Source: Zonotrichia leucophrys gambelii
Taxonomy: Eukaryota; Chordata; Aves; Passeriformes; Passerellidae
Reading direction: 5' to 3'
DNA length: 64,000 nt
Assembly: GCF_028769735.1 (NCBI RefSeq)
Contig: NC_088170.1
Location: forward strand, 45,490,585-45,554,584
This document shows, in pieces, positions 47,401-59,177 of the stretch (its first letter is position 1; each line of letters starts with the position of its first letter). The position numbers and the translations under genes were made by a program. The notes beneath the pieces are model-generated. The model was not told the origin of the DNA. It saw only the letters and a list, made by a program, of their open reading frames with translations, and made no database searches.

Positions 47401-50400
47401 TGTGTCACCATGGGTCCTGCAGCAGAGGGGGGTCCTCCCTTGTCTTGCCCTTGTGCTGATCGCAGCTCATTCATGGCTACCAGCTTGCCCCACAGGGCTC
47501 TCTTTAGATGGCTAAGGTGGCCTACTTTGACCATTAACCAGAAGAATGTATCTGCTTTCACTGGGATGCATGACATGTTTACATTTATGCATCAGTTTGG
47601 AGTTATAATGGATATGCACTCCCACGACTAAGTTCAAGCAATGTTTGAGATTGCCATATAACCTAGAACTCATTAAACCACAAAACTAATGGTTGGAGGT
47701 GTTTAATATTTTTAGTAGCTTTTCTCCCCTTATCACTTTCAGTATTAAGTCTTTCATAAAAACTTGCCATTGTAATTCAGTGGTTTGTTCCATTTTCATT
47801 AAATCCACACAAAATATCCAATTATCCCACTCCTTCCTATTAGTCAAAGTAGTCATAACTAATTGACAGCTTTTTTCCATGCTGTTTGTGCTTCTGTAAA
47901 CTTTATATTTTATGGAGACAGTCCTTATCTACCTCACTGGGGTTATCTACAAGCTGTGGGCTATTTGTGTCACCAATGCAAACAGACAACCACCACAAAC
48001 ACTCTCCTGATGGATTGTCCTGATGGATCATCTGGGATTGTCCTGATGGATCATTTGGGACATCCTCGAGAGAGCCAAGGGCAAGATGCTAGATAAAAAT
48101 CAGCAGCAATTGATTTCCAACAGAATCTTGAAAATCAGAGACATATATCTCACTTGTCTCTCCAGATGCTCAACTACAGTTTCTCCTACTGTGCACTGCA
48201 AAAGAAAATACTCATGAAGGACTGGTGGTTTCACTCAAAACTTCAAAGAAGCATGAACTGCTATATTTTTTCTTTCAAAACAATAGCATGCTGTGTTACT
48301 GTTGTTTCAACACATCAGTATGTACTTTAATTGAAGGTGACAACATACTAAGGGTTTGACCTTTGAAAATTTCAAATTGGGGATCATTCACACCACTTAC
48401 TTTATATGCTTCATTTGCATACATATCCCTGGCTTCTTACATAGCCACTGAAGCACAGTTCCTTCTGTTTTAAGCAATACAGTCACATTTATTATCAAGC
48501 CAAATGCATTTGCCCTTTACATGGTGTTGTGGGAGAACAGGAAGAACTCTAAAAGTGAACACAATGGTCAAATGGTATTGCCTCGGAGACACTAAAGTTA
48601 CAGCAGAAGACAGCAAACTTGCAGCAGCATCTCCTCACACAATGACAAGCAGCATGGCAAGATAAAGAAATACTCAACAAAAATTAGGTTTTAGAAACTG
48701 AAATGCTAGAGAATGTTCCCAAATAAGATACTGCCTGGTACTATAGTACAGTAGTCTGAATCTCCATAATTTAGGCATTAAAAACCATACTGTTAATTCT
48801 ATAAAAACCAGAAAGACTGCAGACAAATATATGTTAAGCTCTGCCTATGCAATTGTAACTTTTCTAAGTAATCTAGACATTTTTACCGCTTATTTCATAG
48901 CAATGTAGGAGTCTAACAAGCCCTGTTCTGTGGCATTAAAACAACTCTAGTAACTGTTGAGACTGTTAAAAATACTAATAACACCCACACACCAGAGAAG
49001 ATTCAACCTGCTTGTAAAGCCTAGAAATTAGTTCACTCCTGTTCTTAAAAACTAAAAGCGATAATAACACAGAAAAGAAAGAAGTTTCTTGGATTTTATT
49101 TTATCTTGAAATATATTCATGTTATGTTTCCTAAAATGTAAAAATGGAAACTAAATTATTAAATAGGAAAAGGTGTATGAAAAGTCAAGATAAAACTTTG
49201 AAATTGAAACTCTTAAAAGTTATACTATGTAAAAGTGCTGTTCTTCCACAAAAATATAATATAGATAAAAAATGCTTCAAGATGTAGACATTTCATTATC
49301 TTTCTATCTGAGAATGTAGTATTTTTGCAAAGGCTGTTCCAGCATGTGACATTATTATTTGTTTTAGTTTAAATGCTAAAGCTTATAAAAATAAAATCAT
49401 GAAAATAAATTCAGAAATCCATGCAACTACAGGCACAAGCAAAATATATTCTCTTCTTTGAAGTTGTTTTCTGTTTAACAATGGCTTTAATAATATCATC
49501 AAAAGAGATGAATTCAACTAATTTTGTATGTCTGACATTGACATGATATAATACTTTCTATTATAAACAGAAACCACATGTGGTCAACTGTAAGAGCTCT
49601 AGATGGAAAAAAGAAAAAGTCAAACTGGTACCCCACAGAGGACAGAAATCAGCACTAATTGAAGTTACACACAAGGAGGAACCATATGGGGATGCTCAGA
49701 CAGAACACGGCACAGACAGGTTCCCAACATATATCACTGTATTACTGGTGCAATATTTAAATATTATAAATATAGGATCCAGGAGATTATATTATCCAGG
49801 AAATGTAAGGTATCATGGGAATCAACTGAGACAAGAAATAGTCTTAATAGCTATTAAGAGGTCTCATGGATCAGTTTCTGCTGTGATTATAGAAGTCTAA
49901 TAATTATGACCCTGAATAAATTTTCACAATAACTAAGGGAATTAAGGATAAGGCTCTTTAAAACATTCAGCACATTTGCATAATGTAACCATGTACCTAA
50001 TTCAGATATAGGCATGAAAAGTCTTAAATGGCCAAGTGAGAGCCTAAGACGTGCCTGAAGTTCAACCTGCCGCCGTGACAGGTCTGTGTTTTACACTTTG
50101 GAAGCCTCCAAATGGCTAAAAAGATGAAACATTTTCAGCATGGAGGTTGAGTTTAGCTGATGAGCATCAGTCAGTGTATTGAGAGGTTACTAGGGCAGTG
50201 AGAAGCATTAAAAATGGTGATTTCTCAGTACAAACTTTCCAGGCCTGACTGGTTTTGTAACTGGGCTTAGAAAATTAGACAGATGATGTAGTTTCCATAA
50301 TTGTGGCCCCACTGTGATTACCAAACAATTTCAAAAATCTGAGTTTAAATTTGTACTAAAGCAAAGAATACAGATCCCCGTGTAAAGAACATAAACATGC

Positions 50401-53400
50401 CTCAAATAGAATGGAATTATATGTACCATTATGGTACAGTTCAAGAACGTATTTATGACAATAAATAAATATAAGAATGCTATTTGTGTCACCATAAATC
50501 TATTCACTACCACAAGTTTTGTGTGAGATAATCAAAGAATTATTGCTACTATTTCCATATTTCCTTACTTAACTGTACTGAGAAGAAAAATCCTACCATT
50601 AAAATAACATTAATGCTTAAATAACCATGGGTCACCACTGTTCACATCCTTACAAAATTATTAGAAGACTAAATCTGCTTAAAAAAAAAATGTACGCAAT
50701 GTGAATTCTTCATTGGTCAATTTATATTAACTCCCTAAAGGAGTCTAGCAAAAAACCAAGAAAAATTAAAATAACCGAAAAAGAACTGAGAATTTTGCAA
50801 ATATGTTTGAACTTATCTTACATATAGCTGCTAGAGAACTATAGAGCAGAAAGTTAGGGTGGCTGGAAAACATGTAAGTTATATTCCATAGTAAAAAGAA
50901 AACACAATCCTAAAAAAATTCACTGTCAAAAACTTTGGAACTAAATTTTGCGATCTTCTCATTAACTAAATTGGAGAAATTGACAGAAGTGATCCCAGGT
51001 AGTTTTTCTTCTTTTTCTGTTGATAGGCTCCTTCTAAAATAGATACGTATGATAAAAGAGAGCAGTAATCACACCAAAGTTCCATATCACAGCAAGAGAA
51101 AGGAGTATGCCCCTGTCCTTCTTTTTAACATCAGGAAATTTGAAAAAAGTATAATAATATAAACCTGAGAAAAGGTAGTAAACTTTTCCCATCAGCAGAT
51201 TCAAAGGCCTATTAAAATTAAGTTGCTCTTACTCAGCTGTCACTATCCATATTGCGCAGTGAAGGAACAGAAGAAAAATATGAGTTGTGTATGGAGTTTC
51301 ATAATGACATTAAGGAAGAAAGGAAAACCATCATTCAGAACTTGCTCATCTCAAACCCATCTCAACCAGATCACCCTACCCATCTCATCTTACCATATAA
51401 GAGACAAACACCTTTACTGTATATAAAAATACCTTTTAAAATTATGCACATAAGTCTGATACCTAAATATCATGGATATTTAGTATCTATGATATTCAGT
51501 AAAAAGTAAATAATCATTACCTTCAATGAGCACCATGCAAATCACAGACTACATGGATAAAATAGGAGTATATAATATTCAGAATGAATTCCTAGTTTGT
51601 TAATATACATAATGATTATTCATAACCACATATAAATATTTTGCAAGGTATTAAAACTAATAAAATTAAAATAATATCTGCAATGTGTAATTTAAATAGG
51701 AAAAACTCCTTTTTTATCACATAAATAACAGAGCAATTTCATTTTAAAAGTTCATAGCAGGTTTTTTAAAATCATCCTGCTTCTTTAATCACAATAATAC
51801 ATTTTTCTCTATGCAACATATTTGCTTAATTAATAAAAAGGAGCATGCTGTGAGTCTGTGAAAAATCCATGACACAACTCCTCTAAAATCCTTTACACTG
51901 GATTGTGTATTTTCTATTTAAATTTTACATCTCACTGCCAGACAAACTGCGGCTGCTTGCTGATTTCTCTAAAGCACCCTGACTGGATCTCATCACTACT
52001 CTAAGTCCACTTTTCAGGAAGGAATAATTGAATCATTTTTTATTTTGTAGAGCTCTGGATCAATTCAAACATCTAACAGGAACAACTTTAAAAGGCATTC
52101 TTCCATCAATTAAGAAGAAAGAAACTTAATTTATAATATTTCTTACACTACTATTGAAGAAAGAGAAGTGTATGCGGGCTTAGACAAAAGAAATCCTCAT
52201 CTGTTTTCTCTCATGCTTCAAATCAGAAGATACAAGCTTTAGTAAGGGAGCCATAAATACAGAAAAGTTACTGGTACTCTGTTACAAAAAATACTTTGTC
52301 TTCTGATACGATGATGATAAATTAGAGCCTTGTCTCTAAACCTTGCTCTTCTCACTTTGCAGTGACTGCAAACATTTTCCTCCACACAGAGCTTATAAAG
52401 TTATCTACTGATGACTCAAAAACCTACCTGTTGAACCGACTGATCTCCCACACCTGGTTAATATCTCTCCTTAGGCATGCCACTGTCACTTTAAACTCAT
52501 GAGTCTCCCATCTTCACTTTCAAATTTTCTGCCCTTTTCCCCATTACTATTACGACTATTATTATCTTAATCTTTCAAGACTATAGACTATATTTTTTCC
52601 TCTCTCTTCCTTCATTAGTTATCCAAAAGCATCTCTCTAGTACCTATCATTTTATTTCCATAAACATTTCAGCTAGCACTGACATTCACTAACTCATCAC
52701 TTTTTTAATAGGGCCTTGTTCTGGCCCTGAACTATTCTCTCACCAATCCTCTCTGTCTTGGTGACAATTTTTATGCAAAGACATTGTTGTCAAACCACAT
52801 GGCTTTGACTCTTTTTGGTGAGACTTTCTCTGCTGCCATTCTAAAATTTAGGTTAAGAACACTGTCATAAAATTTTTGAAAACACTGTGTTTAGTTTGCT
52901 TTCCTGAGCCAAATTCCTCACCATCCAATCCACCATAGGTTGTCCACATATTCTTCAAATTCCTTTTGGTAAGGTCCTCCATCAAAGGCCTCTTTTGTTA
53001 ACACCTACCTTCATCCTACATGAAACCAGCCAGGTGATTAATTCTGACAATTATATGCATTTACATCCAGCTCTACTTACACCCATGTGCAATCTGACAT
53101 GGCTGCTGAGGTGCTTTATAGCAGGAAAGCAACCTGAGCTACATGGAGTGCAATACAGCAGAAGAAAGAAAAAGAAACTTATATATAAGTTTTTTTGCTC
53201 TTTTTAGCTCATTTACAGTATACTCATAACTGTTTGTAGTGATTCTAATATTTCTCCACTCTTGTACCTATGTTCAACATGTTCATATATGATGCATGAC
53301 AGAATTTCATTGCTTCTGAACTACTGAAATAATGTATTATAAACTAGGTACATCTAACAAGTAATGTCTATGATCACTAGGTAACATGGTTAAAGGACTG

Positions 53401-56400
53401 TATAGTCTGAGTAGATACTACTCTGTCTGCCACACCTGATACTCATCCTCAGCTTAACAAAATTAATGACTTTCTCGATTATTTTTTCCTAAATGTTGTT
53501 CGGCAGTGAATTTGATATTGATATTGTCTACAGTGAATTCGATACTGTCCCCATATTTGCATCTGTTCACCTGATCAGATTTGAGACAAGAACTGTGTCT
53601 CATTTGTTTTCTAAATGAGCCCCATACTCATTATATGCATCAAACATTAGCTCATTCATCAATAGAGGGTTCTGCTATTCCATTTCTCTAGGATTTTATA
53701 CAAGAATTAGACTGCATACTATTGTTTGCTATCCTTCTATATATTGTTTGGAATTTTTTCCCAATGAAAAATAGATCAAATACAAAGCAACTCAAAATAT
53801 AAACATGCCATCTATCAAACATGCACAATTCTCTATTTATATGAAAAGATTTAGAGCTTGCTACACTGTGGGAATAATTCATTTCAATGTTTATCATTGG
53901 GACAGTTATATAATCCCATCTAAACAAAGTCTTATTCTGACTGCTCAGTAGGCTTTGCTGTGTACAGAAATGACACAGATTGGGAGCAGGTAGTTCTAGA
54001 ACAGAGCTACCATACTTTTGCAGATGTTTCTCAACCCATTACACAACCTGCAGAAGGTAGCTTGGGAAAAGGCAGAAATTGCATTATCATGCTGTCAGCA
54101 CCTCAGCAATCTCCAACACAGAACCATGGAGTTTCAATTTGTTTTTCAAAAAACAGTGAAAAGCCTACACTGAAATGAAGAGGGAATTACTATAACAAAG
54201 CAAAAGAAATAACTGTAAAATTTATAAATGAAAATGAAAAGGACATTTCCTGCAGCTGGTACTGACACCACGTTAAATTTTAAAAGGCCTAGTGCTGAAT
54301 GTGAAATATGAGTATTAGGTGACCGGAGCATGGAAAATGCCCTTAACCAATCTAGGAAATGGCTTTTCTCTCCAGATCATGAAGAAATATACACTGAAAG
54401 AGCTGTGTATCATGGAGTAGAATAAGAAAAAAATGGGACAAAGAACAAAAAAAATGGACTAGTAGTGTCTTTTACCATAAACCTTCCTGAACATGCTTTA
54501 GGGAAATAGAGACAGCTACAACACAGGAGAATAAGGACAAGTGTGGGCTCCTCAGTGGGTGTTCAACTGAGCAATAACTCAGTCCCTTTAAGAAGCTATG
54601 AGCTTAAAGTACAGCTGAAGCACCTTGGCAAGGAGAGGAACCCAATCTCCTCAGAGATTATTTATGACAAAGTGCAGCTAACTAATGCCCAATTTGTTTG
54701 TAGGAATTGTAGTCATTCCATTGCAACTAAACAACAAATGAATCTGCCTTGTAGAGGATTCATTCAGGGTATAAAAGAAAACAAAAGAGAGAAACAGATA
54801 CCACACTTCATTTACACACCGATTTACAGGCTAACTTACAGAAATGATTGATAAAGCAATTTTTGAAAGCAGAGAACTCTCTGAGAGAGAAGGCCTTTGA
54901 ATCACATCTGTAAAGTGAGCACTTTTTATTTCAGATTTATAAATGTATACTTGTTGGCTTAGAATCCATACTTCCTCTCATTATATTACTGTTTTCCAAT
55001 TTACTTCAGATGCTTAAATTGCAAATTTTGTTGAACTCAGAGAACTAGCATGATTCTTGTTTTATATAAAAGTAAATCACACTCTAAGATTAAATTTTTT
55101 AAAGTACCAGAGCACAGTGTGTCCTAGCAGCTTCCTGAGAGCAAGGATACCAGAAGCAGTGGGGGTTTCTAGAGGAAGCCAGGTATCCATCCTGGTAACC
55201 AGGGTTTTTCCCACTATCTCTGGGCAGGGAGCATCCAGGGGGCAGCTCAGGCAGCCCTTGTATCAAGGCACTTCCCTGGAAAGGTCCTTTTCTAATTATT
55301 CATATTTAACTTTTATTATGTGTGTTATGTTAAAGAAGTCTATTTGAAAGTGCCTACATTTTAAATTGGATTTACTGTGAAAACATTAAAAATCATGTAA
55401 CCCTGGCTAACACATCAATCAATATTTCATCACTTGGCTTGATTTTACTCAAAATTAACATTAAGTACATTCACTGAAAATTAAAAACCAGAAAGGAATT
55501 TTGGTCACTAATTACAATTTTGGGTCAATTTCTGCTACTTGACTAGTCTGGATATAGGGCAAGACTTTTCATTTCTCTACACAAAGATCATATAAGCATG
55601 AACACAGTCAACAAAAATGAGTGCACATCAAATAGTGAACAAAAATATTCAGGGGCAGACTGGACAAGATTACAAGAGAAGCATTGCTTCAGACTTGGAA
55701 CTAGAGTAGGAAAAATCTGAAATTGTTCAAGGATAGTAACCAGTGGTTCCAGAAAAATGCCACAGGTCCGAAGAAAATGAGGAGAGGAAATAGCCATTGT
55801 CCACTAATTAAAAGCAAAGGTGTAAATTCCAGTTCTTAAATACTACCAAAAATGGCAAAGCAACAATGCTTTTGAAAAGTGGCATTTGCTTTTCAGGTAC
55901 TGAAAAAATAATTCTTAAATTAAAAAAAAACCCAAATCTACTGAGAATATAATTCAATAGATATTTCCAAGCAGAAGAGACAACAGCTATTGCAAACATT
56001 TAAACAGAAGGAAGGCAAAACGCCAAGACTAGAGAACAAAACAATTTAAAGAATGTGTATTTGCAATAGGATAAATGAGCACCTACTGAAGTGCAGAATT
56101 ATTTACAAAACAAACTCACCATAAACAAGACATTAAAAGGGAGTAACCAAACTGCTTGTCCAAAAGCTGAAGATAAAAAGAAGAGCCTCCATCAAGCATT
56201 AAAAAAATTTCTATAAGAGAATTACAAGAGGTGCATTGTATTTTTAATTGAGAGCTTCAAAACTTTAAAAGACATAAAAAGATAACTTTGCAAAAGGGAA
56301 GGAATTTTCCATGCTAATGAAACAACAACGAAAGCGGAAAATTGTGTGGAAAGAACACAGTTAAATGAAGCCAAAGTAGAGAGATGGAACTCCTAAGACT

Positions 56401-57065
56401 GGCATAAGTTGCACATAAGAAACATATATCTATGTTTGCAAGTAGCTACCTAATATTTTATTTTGATGCTTTGAAAAATATCTACTTTATATGCTATGCA
56501 AATAAAATCAGTAGTACTAACACCATTAAATTTAACTAAGGACAAAAGTACGTAAAATGGAGCAGCTAATGTCAGGAAAGGTAAAGAAGAAGAACTTGAC
56601 AACAAATTTTAGCAACACTACAGAAGATGGTTTAAATAAAGAATTTCTTATTTCATCAATTATGCAAATTTTTTTTGACTCTGTGATTATTGTAAGAAAT
56701 TATGTATAAAATGGGATTTCCTAGACACACTATAGACTGATAAGCAATACATATTAGCTGTAATGGAAATGTCAATGAATGTGTCAGAACAGTTTAAATG
56801 GAGGAATATATTTGCCAAAACAATGTACATTTGCCTTTGGTTTATGTACACATGTCTAATTAGTAATGTGAGACTCACTGGAGGATTTCAGTAGAAGAAT
56901 GAAACTTAAAGTTGTCATACACTACACTACAGTATATAATTTACATGAATACTGAAGAAATGAAACCCTGCTTAGGGTTTAAATTAGCTATAACAGGATA
57001 CTTTTTCAAAAAAGCTCTGTTTTAAAATGTGTAGAAACTTAGTGTGTACTGTTTTGAATCTTCCT
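41493..57065. other. AT-rich unique sequence, no gene seen
   Basis: About 15.6 kb without a recognisable exon, RNA gene or mobile element. Short features include a T-run near 44773-44782, a GC-richer patch near 47340-47520, a 23-bp tandem duplication at 48013-48058, and scattered frames of 60 to 106 codons, of which 49580-49900 (106 codons) and 54543-54851 (102 codons) are the longest. Their translations resemble nothing I know. Repeats too old to recognise by eye may be present. Confidence 0.5.
48013..48058. repeat. 23-bp tandem duplication, two copies
   Basis: Units 48013-48035 and 48036-48058 share GATTGTCCTGATGGATCAT and differ by one base (CTGG versus TTGG after that word). A partial third copy (TCCTGATG) precedes them. 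A recent local duplication is likely. Confidence 0.85.
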
Positions 57066-57071
57066 ACTATA
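57066..57071. repeat. Target-site duplication, left copy (ACTATA)
   Basis: Perfect 6-bp match to 57741-57746 on the other side of the LTR. Confidence 0.85.
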
Positions 57072-57461
57072 TGTCGGATCTCAAGATCTCAGTCCTGAGA
57101 TGCTGAGCCTCCGAGACCAGCTTGGGGGTCTCGGAAGTCCTGGAATGTTGCCAGAAGTGTCTGGTAGCTGGACTTTAACCCTGCACAGGAGACGACAAGG
57201 ATGAGGGCTTCACCGGGTGAATGGTGAAGGGATTAGTTAATTAGAGGGTGAGACACAAGGTTTAGGATTTATGTACAGGGGGGTTTAGAGGAGTAAGATG
57301 GAGGAATTGGGGTGTGTCCTGTCCTTCTTCTTCTTCCTCCTCTCCTCCATCTTCTTTGGCCACGGTGGCACCTTTCTATTGGTTATTACTAAGAGTACAC
57401 CGAGTTATAAGAATAGATGGTATTGGGGAAAAATGATAAATATTGTACACGTAGCAAAGGG

Positions 57462-57467
57462 TATAAA
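57462..57467 (+). promoter_or_regulatory. TATA box of the solo LTR
   Basis: TATAAA in the context GGGTATAAAGATAC, about 100 bases before the AATAAA signal. It is the likely RNA polymerase II core promoter of the LTR; present use is unknown. Confidence 0.7.
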
Positions 57468-57563
57468 GATACGTGGCTGCCCGGAGGGCGGATGGAGTGT
57501 GCCCATGGCTGACTGCTGAGCAGATCTCTGTTGGCTGAAAGAACATCTTTTAGATAAACAATT

Positions 57564-57569
57564 AATAAA
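57564..57569 (+). terminator. AATAAA polyadenylation signal of the solo LTR
   Basis: An exact AATAAA lies downstream of the TATA box, as expected for the R region. Confidence 0.7.
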
Positions 57570-57740
57570 CATAAAACCAGAAAGAAGAACTGAAGCCTCT
57601 TCTCGTCCTTCGATACCCGGGCTGCCCCAAGGCCACCTCCGGGCCTCCCAGGCCCCTCAAACAGCCGAGATAAACCGGACACTTGGCGTTCCCTGGCTGG
57701 GCTCCACCACCACAACCTTTCGGGGGAAGATAAACCGGCA

Positions 57741-57746
57741 ACTATA
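57741..57746. repeat. Target-site duplication, right copy (ACTATA)
   Basis: Follows the CA end of the LTR directly and matches 57066-57071. Confidence 0.85.
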
Positions 57747-57771
57747 CATATTTATTAATTGATTAATATTT

Positions 57772-58705
57772 GGAAAAACTTGCTTCCTTCTGGAGAAAAT
57801 GCCCAGTACTCAGCTGAATAACTGTGTTACATGATGGGTGAGCAGCTGGTTCATGGGTCAGGCACAAAGGGTTACAGTGAATGGGGTGACATAAGGCTGG
57901 TGACCTGTTACTAGTGGGGTTCCACAGGGCTCCATCCTTGGCACTGTGCTCTTTCCAAATCTTCATAAAAGATTTGTACACAAGACAGGAAGGGATACTG
58001 AGCAAGTTTGCAGAGAACTCAGAACTGGAAGGAGCTGTTGAGTCTCTGAAAGTCAGGGAGGCCCTGCAGAGACCCCAAGAAAGGAGAGAACAGGACAATC
58101 ACAAACCATATGAAATTCATCAGGGGGAAATGCCAGAGTCTTCTCCTAGGATGGGGCAACCCTGGATGCTTGGACAAATAGAGGAACAAGAAGCTGAAGA
58201 GCAGTGCTGTGGAAAGGGATATGGGGTTCTGATCAATGGCCAGTTGAATGTGAGTCAGCAGTGCCCTGGCAGCCAGGAGGGCCAGCCCAGTCCTGGGGTG
58301 CATCAGGCCCAGCATCACCAGCCAGGCAAGGAAGGGGATTGTCCTACTCTGCTCTGCACTGGGGCAGCCTCACCTCGACTGCTGGGGGCAGTTTTGGGTG
58401 CCACAATACAAGAAAGATATAAAACTATGAGAGAGTGTCCAGAGGAGGGCAATCAAGATGGTGAAGGGCCTTGAGGGAAACCTCCTTTTAAGGAGTGGCT
58501 GAGGTCACTTGGTCTGTTCAGCCTGGAGAAGAGGAGACTGACGGGGAAAACCATTGTAGGCTACAACTTCTTCAAAGGTAAGTGGGAGCGAGGCAGGTAC
58601 CAAACTTTTTACTTGCTTTCCCTTTAACTGGTCACTTTTCCTGACCACTGACAGGACCCAAGGAAATAGCATGAAGCTACAATTAAACAATTCAGGTTTT
58701 GATCC
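57772..58705 (+). mobile_element. CR1 LINE fragment, RT domain to C-terminal region, 3' end missing
   Basis: The plus strand follows CR1 ORF2 from inside the reverse transcriptase. The RT box 'SGVPQGSILGTVLF' appears near 57910-57955, and a thumb and C-terminal part follows with blocks such as 'GEQCPGSQEGQPSPGVHQAQHH' in a shifted frame near 58255-58320 and '[12 protein letters not shown]' near 58513-58550. Frameshifts, stops and a small deletion near 58560-58640 make it non-coding. The match fades after the 'GACAGGACCCAAGGAAATAG' block near 58650-58705, before the CR1 3' terminus. A missing 3' end is unusual, since CR1 integrates from its 3' end, so a later deletion is likely. It starts only 25 bases after the duplicated target site of the solo LTR. 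The 186-codon frame at 57914-58474 is a pseudocoding remnant. Confidence 0.9.
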
Positions 58706-59155
58706 ATGTTCATCTAACAGAAAAGTTTTTTACTTCACTTTTCATTGCTTTTCACCAGGATTCTTTGCTGTTCAGCAGCATTTTAGACACACCTAATTAA
58801 CTGTTGTTTTTTTCTTGGTGCATCAAATGTGTTGCTTCTGAGCTATTTCCCAAGAAAGTTCATTTCTAGCCATAATCTGTGCAGATTTGAGTCAGTGTCT
58901 GGACTGCTAATCTCAGGATTTATTTTAGCTTTGGTAGCACTCATACAGCTGACATAATACAACAGAAGAATATAAATTATATCACTAATAAAAATTCGTC
59001 GTATGTAACATCTTTCAGCAACCCTAACTTAAAAAATAATGCACATAAAAACCCATAGCTTTAACAAAAATCCCACAATTAGCAGTAATTAACAGATCTG
59101 GAATAATTTATATGTATGTGACTAAATACATTGGCTCTCAGGTTTTTATCTCCTG

Positions 59156-59177
59156 CCTCTACCTTTAAAGGTAGAGG
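59156..59177. repeat. 22-bp perfect palindrome
   Basis: CCTCTACCTTT and AAAGGTAGAGG meet without a loop, giving a sequence identical to its own complement. It is more complex than the AT-rich background, so less likely to be mere composition. No binding factor is assigned. Confidence 0.8.

Larger units (their letters stand above)
57072..57740 (+). mobile_element. Solo LTR, avian class II-like (669 bp)
   Basis: The element starts TGTCGG and ends CCGGCA, a short imperfect inverted pair with TG...CA termini, and has a perfect 6-bp duplication (ACTATA) on both sides. It carries a TATAAA motif at 57462-57467 and an AATAAA signal at 57564-57569, in U3-R order on the plus strand. The C-rich segment that follows (57596-57725), with several CpGs, is a plausible U5. 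A pyrimidine-rich run (57318-57357) lies in U3. There is no internal gag-pol-env and no second LTR in the window, so it is a solo LTR. The 6-bp duplication fits class II or alpharetrovirus-like integrase. Preserved ends, signals and duplication suggest a fairly recent insertion. Open frames at 57298 and on the minus strand at 57389 lie inside it and are not genes. Confidence 0.88.

Noticed and set aside
57389..57715. 108-codon minus-strand open frame
   Set aside because: It is antisense to the solo LTR (R-U5 part).
57914..58474. 186-codon plus-strand open frame, the longest in the window
   Set aside because: It lies in a CR1 copy with frameshifts; only patches agree with CR1 RT and it lacks a complete domain, so it is a remnant and not a gene.
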